A stretch of DNA of 64,000 nucleotides, taken from NCBI GenBank assembly GCA_963721305.1, contig CAVRIR010000004.1:620001-684000 (forward strand), given 5' to 3'. Positions within the stretch are counted from its first letter, which is position 1. Every line of letters begins with the position of its first letter. Source of the DNA: DATAES01 sp963721305 (GTDB lineage Bacteria > Actinomycetota > Acidimicrobiia > Acidimicrobiales > JACDCH01). The notes below the pieces were generated by a model, which saw only the letters and a list, made by a program, of their open reading frames with translations, did no database searches and had not been told where the DNA came from. Below, piece after piece: positions 16,020 through 24,874 of the stretch. The position numbers and the translations under genes are program-made.

Positions 16020-17609
16020 GTGGCGCCGCCCACGCTCGACTTGCTCGTACTCGGTTCCGGGGTCGCCGGACTGTCCGCGGCGGTGCGCGCGGCCGAGACC
16101 CACGGGATGCGCGTCGGCGTCCTGACGAAGGCGGAGCTGCACCAGGCGACCACCCGTTGGGCGCAAGGCGGCGTCGCCGCCGTACTCGGTGGCGGTGATC
16201 CCGACTCCACCGACCTCCACCTTGCCGACACCCTCGCCGCCGGCGCGGGCCTCTGCGATCCCGATGCCGTGCGCGTGCTCGTCGACGAGGGACCGAGCCG
16301 CGTTCACGAGTTGATCGCGCTCGGAGCGACCTTCGACGTCGACGAGCACGGCCGCCTCGAATTGGCGCGCGAAGGCGGACATTCGAAAGCGCGCGTCGTA
16401 CATGCCGGCGGTGCCGCGACCGGAGCCGAGATCGAACGCGCGCTGGTCGAGGCGGTACGGAGCACTGCGGCGGCGACCTACGAGTCCTGGTTCGCGCTCG
16501 ACCTCATCGTCGACGGCGGACGGTGCAGCGGTGTCGTCGCGCTCGACGCCAACGGGAACACCGTCGAGGTGCGAGCGACGAACGTACTCATCGCGACGGG
16601 CGGCGCGGGCCAACTGTTCGCGGTCACCACCAATCCTGCGGAGGCGACCGGCGACGGCATCGCGATGGCGTTACGTGCGGGCGTCGCGTGCGCGGATCTC
16701 GAGTTCGTGCAGTTCCATCCGACCGCGTTGCACCATCCCGCGATGCCCCGGCCACTCCTGTCGGAAGCACTGCGCGGTCATGGCGCGCTGTTGCGTGACA
16801 CGCACGGCAACCAGTTCGTCGACGAGTTGCTCCCGCGCGACAAGGTCTCGCGTGCGATGACCGCGACCATGCTGGACCAGGACGTCGCTCATCTCTGGCT
16901 CGACGCCACGAACCTCGAGCACTTCGACGAACGCTTCCCGACGATCGCCGAGGCGCTCCTCGAGGTCGGCCTCGACCCAGCGAGCGACTGGCTACCGATC
17001 GCACCTGCGGCCCACTACTTCTGCGGTGGTGTCGTGGCCGACCTCGACGGCGCCACCTCGCTGCCGGGACTGTGGGCCTCGGGCGAGACCGCGTGCAACG
17101 GCGTGCACGGCGCCAACCGCTTGGCCTCCAACTCCTTGCTGGACGGGATGGTGTTCGCACCGCGCGTCGTCGAGGCGATCGAGAAGGGAAAGGACAGCGC
17201 CGAGCCGACTGGCGCGATGCGGGCGGTGCTGGGCGACGCGGAAGGCGACGACGGCATCGCGGGACGGACGCTGCACGTGTCGATCGTCTGGGAAGACGAC
17301 GAGCCGGTCAGTCGCACCGAGCTCCAATCGGCGTTGACGCGCTCCGCGGGGGTGTTGCGATCGGCGTCGTCGCTTGCCGACGCCGGCCGTGTGGCGCGCC
17401 GCGGCGTCGGCGGCGACGATGTCGCCGGACATGAGCTGCGCAATCTCGCCACGGTCGCGCAGGCCCTGGTGGCTGCCGCGGCGGCGCGCGAGGAGAGCCG
17501 CGGCGCCCACACGCGCACCGACTTCCTCGAGACGAGCGACGACTTCCGCGTCCGGTTGGTCCCCGCTACCCCGACCCAACCGAACTCCGGGTCGTTTCCG
17601 CCGCCGTAG
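16020..17609 (+). CDS. nadB: L-aspartate oxidase
   Basis: A 529-residue flavoprotein oxidising aspartate to iminoaspartate for quinolinate synthesis. The FAD-binding LVLGSGVAGLSAAVRAAE motif is at the N-terminus, followed by the TRWAQGGVAAVL segment, GGAATGAEIERALV, the substrate-binding QFHPTALHHP and PAAHYFCGGV with catalytic His. C-terminal helical domain is complete. GTG 16020 is the earliest start in frame after the palindromic intergenic region. nadA is not in the window; nadC follows after one opposite-strand gene. Confidence 0.93.
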   Translation: MAPPTLDLLVLGSGVAGLSAAVRAAETHGMRVGVLTKAELHQATTRWAQGGVAAVLGGGDPDSTDLHLADTLAAGAGLCDPDAVRVLVDEGPSRVHELIALGATFDVDEHGRLELAREGGHSKARVVHAGGAATGAEIERALVEAVRSTAAATYESWFALDLIVDGGRCSGVVALDANGNTVEVRATNVLIATGGAGQLFAVTTNPAEATGDGIAMALRAGVACADLEFVQFHPTALHHPAMPRPLLSEALRGHGALLRDTHGNQFVDELLPRDKVSRAMTATMLDQDVAHLWLDATNLEHFDERFPTIAEALLEVGLDPASDWLPIAPAAHYFCGGVVADLDGATSLPGLWASGETACNGVHGANRLASNSLLDGMVFAPRVVEAIEKGKDSAEPTGAMRAVLGDAEGDDGIAGRTLHVSIVWEDDEPVSRTELQSALTRSAGVLRSASSLADAGRVARRGVGGDDVAGHELRNLATVAQALVAAAAAREESRGAHTRTDFLETSDDFRVRLVPATPTQPNSGSFPPP

Positions 17610-17645
17610 CGCCGGAAATGCACCAACCTTCGCCTGGCTGCGCCC

Positions 17646-18116
17646 TCAGCCGAGCGGGCGGGTGTCGTTCTGCGCCGCTTCGGCCTCCTCGACGGGATCG
17701 AGCGGGCGGGCGGCGAGATCGACCGCGGCCCAGGTGGCCTTGGCGGTGGGATACATCAACAGCGGTCCGACGATAGCGATCACTGCGCCGCCGAGGAGCC
17801 ACGGCAGCACCGGCACGTCAGTGTCGCTGTTCAACGAGATCGCGAGGTACACGAAGATCAACCCCGTGAGCAGCACTGCAGTGACCGAGTAGTTGATGAG
17901 GTACACGCCCGTGAAGAAGCCCTCTTCGCGCTCGAACCTGTAGCCGCAGCACGGGCACCTCTCGTGCAGTTGGAAGTACGTGCGGAAGATGTCCTTGGCG
18001 CCACAACGACCGCATCGCCGGCGGAGCCCGCGCCACACCACCGTGCGTATCGGCGCAGACTCCACGCCGATCAGGCTAGGAGCCGAGGATGCTCGTTTGG
18101 CAGGCTGGGGTGGCAT
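17646..18116 (-). CDS. DUF983 zinc-ribbon membrane protein
   Basis: Up to 156 residues. A four-cysteine ribbon (RRRCGRCGAKD and ERCPCCGYRFERE) precedes two transmembrane segments, the DUF983 arrangement. Function unknown. If translation begins at the ATG at 18116 its start overlaps that of nadC on the other strand inside the palindrome GCATGC. A start at GTG 18065 (VESAPIRTVVW) would leave room for the nadC promoter and keep the whole domain, and is perhaps more likely. Confidence 0.8.
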   Translation of the reverse strand: MPPQPAKRASSAPSLIGVESAPIRTVVWRGLRRRCGRCGAKDIFRTYFQLHERCPCCGYRFEREEGFFTGVYLINYSVTAVLLTGLIFVYLAISLNSDTDVPVLPWLLGGAVIAIVGPLLMYPTAKATWAAVDLAARPLDPVEEAEAAQNDTRPLG

Positions 18117-18990
18117 GCCTCACCCGCTCGGTCCACCCATCTCGGCTGTACGGGACGCGGTGGCACGCGCGCTCGCGGAGGACCTCACGCCGCTCGGAGA
18201 CATCACGTCGGCGCTGTTGCCGGGCGATCTCGCGGCCTCGGCCGACTTCGTCGCCCGGTCGCCAGGCGTTCTTGCCGGCGTTGACTGTGCGACCGAGGCG
18301 TTCGCGCAGGTGGATCACTCGGTGCACACGACGTGGTGGGCAGCCGACGGCACAGACGTCGACGCGAAGCAGGTGCTCGGGCGAGCGGAGGGTCCGCTGG
18401 CGTCGATCCTCACGTCCGAACGCACGGCACTGAACTTCCTGTGCCATCTGTCCGGCGTGGCTACGTTGACGCGACGGTTCGTGGACGCCATCGAAGGCAC
18501 GAACGTGCGCATCTGGGACACACGCAAGACGACCCCGGGTTTGCGCTCGCTCGAGAAGGCGGCGGTCCGTGCCGGCGGCGGCGTGAACCATCGCGGCAAC
18601 CTGTCCGACTGGATCCTCCTGAAGGACAACCATCTCGCGCTGCTCGGCATCGAAGATGCGGTGTCGCGGGCGCGAGCGCAGTGGCCGGCGAGGACGGTGC
18701 ACGTCGAGTGCGACGACCTCTCGCAGGTCGAGCGCGCGCTCGCGGCGGGCGCCGACGCGCTGCTCCTCGACAACATGTCGCCCGAAGAGGTCGCGCAGTG
18801 CGTCGCAGCGGCCGACCGTCACGTGGCGACGAACGGCGGTCGGCGGCCGTTGCTCGAAGTGAGCGGCGAGGTGACCATCGAAACCGTGGCGGGCTTCGCG
18901 GCGACCGGTGTCGACACGATCTCCGTCGGCGCGCTGACGAAGAGCGCGCCCGTGCTCGACATCGGACTCGACATCGAGGTCGCGTCGTAG
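18115..18990 (+). CDS. nadC: Nicotinate-nucleotide pyrophosphorylase (quinolinate PRTase)
   Basis: A 291-residue enzyme that converts quinolinate and PRPP to nicotinate mononucleotide. Landmarks are ERTALNFLCHLSGVAT, IWDTRKTTPGLR with the substrate-binding Lys/Arg, HRGNLSDWILLKDNH and the barrel-end VHVECDDL, LLLDNMSPEE and DTISVGALTKSA. The stop overlaps the coaX start (TAGTG). Together with nadB this supplies de novo NAD synthesis. Confidence 0.94.
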   Translation: MPHPLGPPISAVRDAVARALAEDLTPLGDITSALLPGDLAASADFVARSPGVLAGVDCATEAFAQVDHSVHTTWWAADGTDVDAKQVLGRAEGPLASILTSERTALNFLCHLSGVATLTRRFVDAIEGTNVRIWDTRKTTPGLRSLEKAAVRAGGGVNHRGNLSDWILLKDNHLALLGIEDAVSRARAQWPARTVHVECDDLSQVERALAAGADALLLDNMSPEEVAQCVAAADRHVATNGGRRPLLEVSGEVTIETVAGFAATGVDTISVGALTKSAPVLDIGLDIEVAS

Positions 18991-19793
18991 TGCTCCTCGC
19001 CATCGACGTCGGCAACACACAGACGGTCATCGGCCTCTACGGGCTCGACGACACAGCAGAGCCTCGCGGCACGGGCGCGGAGCGCGATCTCCTGGATCAC
19101 TGGCGCATCGCAACGTCCGCGGAGCGCACCTCGGACGAGCTGGCCTTGCTCGTACAGGAGTTCCTCGGCTTTCACGGTTTCAACTTCGACGAGGACGTCG
19201 ACGGCGTCGCGCTGTGCTCGTCGGTGCCGAGCATCACCGCTGCGGTGCGCGAGATGTGTGAGCGTTACTTCGGCTTCCACGCCATCGTCGTCGAACCGGG
19301 TGTGAAGACCGGCATGCCGATTCTGTACGACAACCCGCGCCAGGTCGGACCCGACCGCATCGCGGACGCGCTGGCGGCGTACGACCTCTACGGCGGCCCG
19401 ACGATCGTCGTGGATTTCGGCACCGCGACCACGCTCGAAGCCATCTCCGGCAAAGGTGAGTATCTGGGCGGCTCGATCCTGCCCGGCATCGACATCAGCC
19501 TCGACGCGTTGTATGGGCGTGCGGCGGCGCTGTTCCGAGTCGAGTTGATCGAGCCGCGCAGCGTCATCGGCAGGAACACGACCGAGTCGATCCAATCAGG
19601 TGCGATCTACGGGTTTGCTGCGCAGGTCGACGGCATCTGCCTTCGGATGGAGAAGGAGCTCGGCGAAGCGACCGTGGTCGCGACGGGGGGTCTCGCCGGA
19701 CTCATCTCGCCGTTCTCCGAGGCCATCCAGTACCACGAGCCATGGCTCACGCTCCACGGGTTGCGGTTGATCTTCGAGAAGAACCGCCCGTGA
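18990..19793 (+). CDS. coaX: Type III pantothenate kinase
   Basis: A 267-residue ASKHA-fold kinase, the first step of CoA synthesis from pantothenate. AIDVGNTQTVIG (phosphate 1 motif) begins the protein, GPDRIADALAAY and DFGTATTLEAI are the pantothenate and phosphate 2 motifs and GGSILPGIDISLDAL follows. The start uses the G of the nadC stop codon. It connects the NAD/pantothenate operon with lysS in the usual actinobacterial order. Confidence 0.93.
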   Translation: MLLAIDVGNTQTVIGLYGLDDTAEPRGTGAERDLLDHWRIATSAERTSDELALLVQEFLGFHGFNFDEDVDGVALCSSVPSITAAVREMCERYFGFHAIVVEPGVKTGMPILYDNPRQVGPDRIADALAAYDLYGGPTIVVDFGTATTLEAISGKGEYLGGSILPGIDISLDALYGRAAALFRVELIEPRSVIGRNTTESIQSGAIYGFAAQVDGICLRMEKELGEATVVATGGLAGLISPFSEAIQYHEPWLTLHGLRLIFEKNRP

Positions 19794-21211
19794 CCGAGCC
19801 CAGCGACGACATCCCGTATCGGTACGAGCCCGACGCGACCGCCGCGACGTTGCACGACGAGTTCGACGCGCTCGCGCCCGGTACCGAGACGGACCGCACG
19901 GTCACCGTCGCCGGCCGCATGATGCTGCGCCGCACGCAGGGCAAGCTCGCGTTCGGCACGTTGCAGGACTCGACCGGGCGGGTGCAGCTCTTCGCCACCG
20001 CGCAGGCCACTCCGGACTTCGACCGGTTCTGCTCGCTGTCCCTCGGCGACTGGATCGGCGTCCGCGGCATCGTGATGACCACGAAGCGGGGCGAGCTGTC
20101 CGTCCGGGTGGACGAGTGGACGCTGCTCGCCAAGGCCGTGCGCCCGTTCCCCGACAAGTGGCACGGCATCACGGATCCGGACACGAAGTATCGCCAGCGC
20201 TACGTCGATCTCTGGGTGAGTGATGACGTTCGCCGCACGTTCGAGCTGCGCAGCAAGCTGGTGTCGTTCATGCGCCGGTGGCTCGAGGCCCGCGGCTACA
20301 TCGAGGTCGAGACCCCGATCCTGCAGCCCTTGCCAGGCGGCGCAACGGCCAAGCCGTTCGTCACTCATCACAACGCCCTCGACATGGACGTCTATCTGCG
20401 CGTCGCGCCCGAGCTGTACCTCAAGCGGCTCGTCGCCGGCGGCTTCCCGAAGGTGTACGAGATCGGGCGGGTGTTCCGCAACGAAGGGCTCGGCTACCGG
20501 TGGAACCCCGAGTTCACGATGCTCGAGCTGTACGAGGCGTACGCCGACTACGGCGACATCATGCGGCTCACCGAGCAGCTCATCGCCGACGCGGCGACGG
20601 AGCTGTGCGGCGGGACGAAGCTGCGTTATCTCGACCGCGATCTCGACCTCACACCGCCGTGGCGGAGAGCGACGATGACCGAGCTCATCAAGGAGCACGC
20701 CGGCATCGACGTCGATCTCGACACGCCGATCGACGAGCTGCGCAGGCACTGCGACGAGCGCGACATCCCGTGGAGCGAGAGTGACGGGCCGGGCAAGCTC
20801 GTCCTCGAGCTGTACGAGAAGACGACCGAAGCCGAGCTGTGGGGACCCGTGTTCGTGTGCGACTACCCGAAAGAGGTGTCACCGCTCGCGCGTGATCACC
20901 GAAGTCGCCCCGGTTATGTCGAGCGGTTCGAGCCGATCATCGCCGGACGCGAGATCGGCAACGCGTTCAGCGAGCTCAACGATCCGGTCGAGCAGCGCGC
21001 GCGACTCGAAGAACAGGCGCGGTACCGCGCCGGTGGCGACGACGAAGCGATGTCGCTCGACGAGGACTACGTGCGCGCCCTCGAGTACGGCCTGCCTCCG
21101 ACGGGCGGGCTCGGCGTCGGCGTCGATCGCGTCACGATGATCCTCGCGGACGTGCCCACGATCCGCGACGTGATCCTGTTTCCGACGCTGAGGCCCGAGC
21201 AGGAGCGGTAG
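19790..21211 (+). CDS. lysS: Lysyl-tRNA synthetase, class II
   Basis: A 473-residue class-II aminoacyl-tRNA synthetase. The N-terminal OB-fold anticodon domain (to about residue 130) is followed by motif 1, motif 2 (RVFRNEGLGYRWNPEFTM) and motif 3 (GLGVGVDRVTMIL near the end). GTG 19790 overlaps the coaX stop by 4 nt. Length is normal, slightly shorter at the N-terminus than E. coli LysS. Confidence 0.94.
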   Translation: MTEPSDDIPYRYEPDATAATLHDEFDALAPGTETDRTVTVAGRMMLRRTQGKLAFGTLQDSTGRVQLFATAQATPDFDRFCSLSLGDWIGVRGIVMTTKRGELSVRVDEWTLLAKAVRPFPDKWHGITDPDTKYRQRYVDLWVSDDVRRTFELRSKLVSFMRRWLEARGYIEVETPILQPLPGGATAKPFVTHHNALDMDVYLRVAPELYLKRLVAGGFPKVYEIGRVFRNEGLGYRWNPEFTMLELYEAYADYGDIMRLTEQLIADAATELCGGTKLRYLDRDLDLTPPWRRATMTELIKEHAGIDVDLDTPIDELRRHCDERDIPWSESDGPGKLVLELYEKTTEAELWGPVFVCDYPKEVSPLARDHRSRPGYVERFEPIIAGREIGNAFSELNDPVEQRARLEEQARYRAGGDDEAMSLDEDYVRALEYGLPPTGGLGVGVDRVTMILADVPTIRDVILFPTLRPEQER

Positions 21212-21273
21212 CAGTGTGTTGAAGAGTGAGCGACAAGAGGCGGCCGGCGTGGCCGGGGAACGCAGTTAGAACA

Positions 21274-22240
21274 GTGCGGGTTCTCATCACGGGTATGGGC
21301 GGCGAGATCGGTGTGCGCGTCGCGAACCTCCTCGAGCTCGACGATCAGATCGAATCGTTGCTCGGGCTCGACATCGATCCGCCGCGCCGGCGCTTGCGGC
21401 GCGCGGAGTTCCGTCGTGTCGATCCGCGCGATCAACGCAAGCTCGTTCGCATGGTGCGCGACTTCGATCCGACGGCCATCGTGCATCTCGGCGCGTACGA
21501 GCCGAACGCGCGCGCCGGCCCCGCGCTGGCTCGGTCACTGACCCATGAGTTCACGCTCGGCGTCCTCGGCGCGGTCGCGCACAGCACCCATCTCGACCGT
21601 GTGGTGGTGCGATCCGGCATCGAGGTGTACGGCCGCTGCCCGAGGTTCGGCTCGCGTCCAGACGAGTCGGTGGCGCCTGCGCCGACCTCACCGTTCGGGC
21701 GGTCGTTGCTGGAAGTGGAGCAGGTGGCGCGCGAGGTGGCGGACGGTGCCGGCGCGCCGCTGACCATCGTGCGCTGCGCGCCGGTGGTCGGGCCGCACAT
21801 GTCGAGTCCCCTGGGCCGGTTGCTCCGGCTTCCACTCGTCCCGACCGGCGCGCTGTCCGATCCGCCGTTCTCGCTGCTGCATCAGGACGACGCGGCGCGG
21901 GCGTTCGTGTCCGCAGTCGCGCAGCGTCATGACGGTCCGTTGAACGTGGTCGCGCCCGGTGCGGTGACGCCTGCACAGGCCGCACGTCTCGGAGGACGGT
22001 TCGTGTTCCCGATCGTCGGACCGCAATGGCTCGCAGCTCGCCTCGTCGCCGAGCTGCTCGAGCGCGCCCCTGCCCGAGCACGTGCACGAGTTGTTGGTGC
22101 GCGGGCGCACCGCCGACGGCAGCACCGGCTCAGCGGTCCTCGGCCTCGGCGACCTGTTGAGCACGGTCGCGATCGTGCGAGAGCTCTACGAATGGGCGAG
22201 CGTCACGGTGTTGCACACAGCATCGGAGCGCGCCGCGTGA
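21274..22240 (+). CDS. NAD-dependent epimerase/dehydratase family protein, frame broken once
   Basis: An extended short-chain dehydrogenase-like protein of about 321 residues. VLITGMGGEIGVRVANLL is the dinucleotide-binding motif, and a KxY-like site is replaced by IEVYGRCPRFGS. The first frame is good to about 22066; the C-terminus (LPEHVHELLVRGRTADG to TGA 22238-22240) follows in another frame. Removing one C from the CCCC run at 22067-22070 joins them as LLERALPEHVHE. Without this correction the frame runs on into the next gene and imitates a fusion. GTG 21226 is an alternative in-frame start. Substrate unknown. Confidence 0.72.
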
Positions 22241-22899
22241 ACGTACGCGAGGTCGCGAGCGGATCTTTGGTGCGACGACGTCTCGCCGGCACCTACGTCG
22301 TCGACGAATGGGGACTCGACCGTGACGTCGTGCGCGTCGTGTCGCCGTTCCTCGCGCTGCGTTGGCGGATCGAGACCGACGGCGCGGACGTGCTGCCGCG
22401 GCGAGGACCGGTGCTCCTGGTGGCCAACCGCCGTGTCGGCTGGTCCGAGCCGTTCGTGTTGAGTCGGGGGATCGGCCTCGCGACGGGGCGGCCGCTCCGT
22501 GTCACCGGCGTGCCGGACATCGCGCCGATCGGACCGGTGTTGCGCCGCCTCGGTGGCGTGCTCTCCCGTCCCGACGAAGTCGCAGGTCTGCTGCGCGCCG
22601 GCCAGGTCGTCGGCGTGTTCCTGGACAGGACGCGCCAGCGTGATCACGCTGGCGACGTGCCCGCTGACCTACTCGCCGCGGCGGTACCAGTCGGTGCCGA
22701 CATCGTTCCGGTCGCCGTCACCGGCTGCGAGCTCGGCCGCACCTGGCGTGTCGTGGTCGGACCAGCGATCGAGCACACGACCAGTCGCGATCCGCTTGCG
22801 TTGAGCGAGCTGTGCGCCCGCACGCGCGCCGGTGTGCAGTCGCTGCTCGACGGATCGCTCGACGTCCCGAGCGCGCCGCGACTGGAGAGGATCGTGTGA
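22237..22899 (+). CDS. PlsC-like acyltransferase with a degenerate catalytic motif
   Basis: A 220-residue protein with the overall 1-acyl-glycerol-3-phosphate acyltransferase pattern (GPVLLVANRR, GVPDIAPIGPVLRRLGGV, a FLDRTRQ segment and VPVGADIVPVAVTGCE). The canonical NHxxxxD active-site box reads NRRVGWSE, so both the His and the Asp have changed. It may be a non-catalytic paralogue or use another mechanism. It starts at GTG 22237, overlapping the epimerase stop, and is coupled to the next gene by a GTGA overlap. Confidence 0.68.
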   Translation: MNVREVASGSLVRRRLAGTYVVDEWGLDRDVVRVVSPFLALRWRIETDGADVLPRRGPVLLVANRRVGWSEPFVLSRGIGLATGRPLRVTGVPDIAPIGPVLRRLGGVLSRPDEVAGLLRAGQVVGVFLDRTRQRDHAGDVPADLLAAAVPVGADIVPVAVTGCELGRTWRVVVGPAIEHTTSRDPLALSELCARTRAGVQSLLDGSLDVPSAPRLERIV

Positions 22900-23747
22900 G
22901 CGTCACCATCGCCGCCGACGGCATTCGCCTCCACTACGACGTCTCCGGACGGCGGGACGGCGAACCGGTCCTGCTGATCCAAGGGCTCGGCGCCGACTCG
23001 CGTGGTTGGGCGCTTCAGCGGCTGGCGATCGCTCGCCACCACCGCGCCATCGTGTTCGACAACCGCGGTGTGGGACGCAGCGACAAACCGGCAGGCGACT
23101 ACGACCTCGAACAGATGGCGAGTGACGCGCTCGCGGTCCTCGACGCCGCGGGGTACGAATCAGCGCACGTCATGGGTGCGTCGATGGGCGGGGTCATCGC
23201 GCAGATCCTCGCCGTGCGATATCCCGAGCGGGTGCGCTCTGTGGTGCTCGCCTGCACTGCCTGCCGCCATCTGCAGTGGCGCCGCGAGCTGCTCGAGGAT
23301 TGGGCTGCACTCGCGGAGTCGCAGGGCATGCGCGCCTTCGCGGCGCGGAACCTTCGTTGGCTCATCGGCTCACGGTCGCTGCGGCGCTTCTGGCCTGCAT
23401 TCGGCGTGTTGACGCCGATCGCCATCAGCGCGCCCACACATGCATTCGTGTCGCAGGTGCACGCGATCCTCGACATGGACGACGGTCTACGCGTCCTCCT
23501 GCCGACCGTCACTGCGCCCACGCTCGTTCTCGTCGGCAGTCAGGACATCCTGACGCCACAGGCCGACGCGGAAGAGCTTGCCGAACTGATTCCGGATGCG
23601 GAGCTCGCCATCGTCCAAGGCGGGGCGCACGGCTTCCTCGTCGAGCAGTTCGCCACGTTCAACCGGCTCGTCCTCGACTTCCTGGCCCGGGCTCCGAAGA
23701 CGTCGCCCGTTCTGGCGTCAGATGCGGCGGTTATCCGCCGATCCTGA
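22896..23747 (+). CDS. Alpha/beta-fold hydrolase
   Basis: A 283-residue hydrolase with the HGxxG-like IQGLGADSRGW oxyanion region, nucleophile elbow GASMGG, an acid in GSQDILTP and the catalytic His in GGAHGFLVEQ. The complete triad suggests an active esterase, lipase or related enzyme in the cytoplasm. It is coupled to the PlsC-like gene, so it may act on lipid substrates; this is inference. The 3' end overlaps the converging polyprenyl synthase gene by 17 bp. Confidence 0.85.
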   Translation: MSVTIAADGIRLHYDVSGRRDGEPVLLIQGLGADSRGWALQRLAIARHHRAIVFDNRGVGRSDKPAGDYDLEQMASDALAVLDAAGYESAHVMGASMGGVIAQILAVRYPERVRSVVLACTACRHLQWRRELLEDWAALAESQGMRAFAARNLRWLIGSRSLRRFWPAFGVLTPIAISAPTHAFVSQVHAILDMDDGLRVLLPTVTAPTLVLVGSQDILTPQADAEELAELIPDAELAIVQGGAHGFLVEQFATFNRLVLDFLARAPKTSPVLASDAAVIRRS

Positions 23748-24747
23748 CGCAAGAACGGCGACGCGGGCGAACAGCGCGTCTGTTCGCGCTCGTCAGCCAC
23801 GTCGTCGCTTCGTTGCCGCCGAGCGGCACGATCGCCTTCACCGCCTGATCGGCGTACTCGCGCGCCGTGCCGAGCGCAGCGGAGACCGAGCCGTCGGCGC
23901 GCACCAAGGACAACGCCTGCTCGAGCTGCTCGCGATCGAGCGGCCGGCCGAGGTGCGGTCGAAGATCGGCGACGCTGTCGAGCGCCCGCAGGACCGGCAG
24001 CGTGTACACCCCCTCGACGAGATCGTGACCGGCGGGCTTGCCGAGCTCGTCCTCGGACGCGACGACGTCGAGCACGTCGTCGACGATCTGGAACGCCATG
24101 CCGTACGCCTCGCCGTAGTTGGTGAGCGCGTCGACGGACTCGCTGGGCAATCGGCCAACGAGTGCGCCGATGCGGCACGCCGTCGCGAACAAGGCCGCCG
24201 TCTTGCCCCTGATCGACTGCAGGTATGCCGCCTCGGTGCGGGAGACGTCGAAGGCGGATCGAAGCTCGCCCACCTCGCCTTCGCACAGGCGGCCGATTGT
24301 GGCGGCGAGCAGTCCCGCGATCTCCGCGCCGAGCGAAGCCGCGATCTCGGACGCCTTGGCGAGAAGGAAGTCGCCGGCGAGGATGGCGGTGAGGTTGCCC
24401 CATCGGGCGTTGACGCTCTCCACCGTGCGGCGGGTGACCGCCTCGTCGATCACGTCGTCGTGGTAGAGCGAGCCGAGGTGGACGAGCTCGACGGCGACGC
24501 CCCCGCGCACGGCAGCGTCGCTGACCTGCCCCGGAGCGTCGGAAGACGCCGATGCGGTCGCAGCGGAGGCGACCGCGAACAGCGGCCGCACCCGCTTGCC
24601 CCCCGCCACGATCAGATGGCTGGTGACCTCGGTGAGGAACGCGTCGTCGTTCTGGACGGATGCGAGCAATTCGTTCTCGACCTGCGTGCGGGCCTCGCGA
24701 ATGAACTCAGGCTCCGCGAACGCCGAGGTCGACCCCACCGCCGACAC
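23731..24747 (-). CDS. Polyprenyl diphosphate synthase (trans-prenyltransferase)
   Basis: A 338-residue all-helical isoprenyl synthase. The first aspartate-rich motif LYHDDVIDEA and the second QIVDDVLDVV bind the two Mg-diphosphate groups; GGKRVRPLF and the late Lys-rich helix are present. Such enzymes make the C40-C50 side chain of menaquinone or longer prenyl chains. The C-terminus is basic (RRAVRPRRRS) and overlaps the neighbouring hydrolase gene, so the exact end could be slightly earlier in function. Product chain length cannot be read from sequence alone. Confidence 0.9.
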   Translation of the reverse strand: MSAVGSTSAFAEPEFIREARTQVENELLASVQNDDAFLTEVTSHLIVAGGKRVRPLFAVASAATASASSDAPGQVSDAAVRGGVAVELVHLGSLYHDDVIDEAVTRRTVESVNARWGNLTAILAGDFLLAKASEIAASLGAEIAGLLAATIGRLCEGEVGELRSAFDVSRTEAAYLQSIRGKTAALFATACRIGALVGRLPSESVDALTNYGEAYGMAFQIVDDVLDVVASEDELGKPAGHDLVEGVYTLPVLRALDSVADLRPHLGRPLDREQLEQALSLVRADGSVSAALGTAREYADQAVKAIVPLGGNEATTWLTSANRRAVRPRRRSCVRIGG

Positions 24748-24874
24748 GCTACGAGGTCTCCTCTCGGGCGGAAACCCGATCGCCCCAGTCCCCGAACCCT
24801 CAAGGCACGGTCGTGCGAACCGAAGGGTCAGGGGTAAACTTCAGGCCACTGGACCCCCGCCAGGGGAGGCGATC

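Noticed and set aside
21226..22899. Apparent epimerase-acyltransferase fusion
   Set aside because: Correcting one base at 22067-22070 gives the epimerase its own C-terminus and stop at 22240, overlapping the acyltransferase start.
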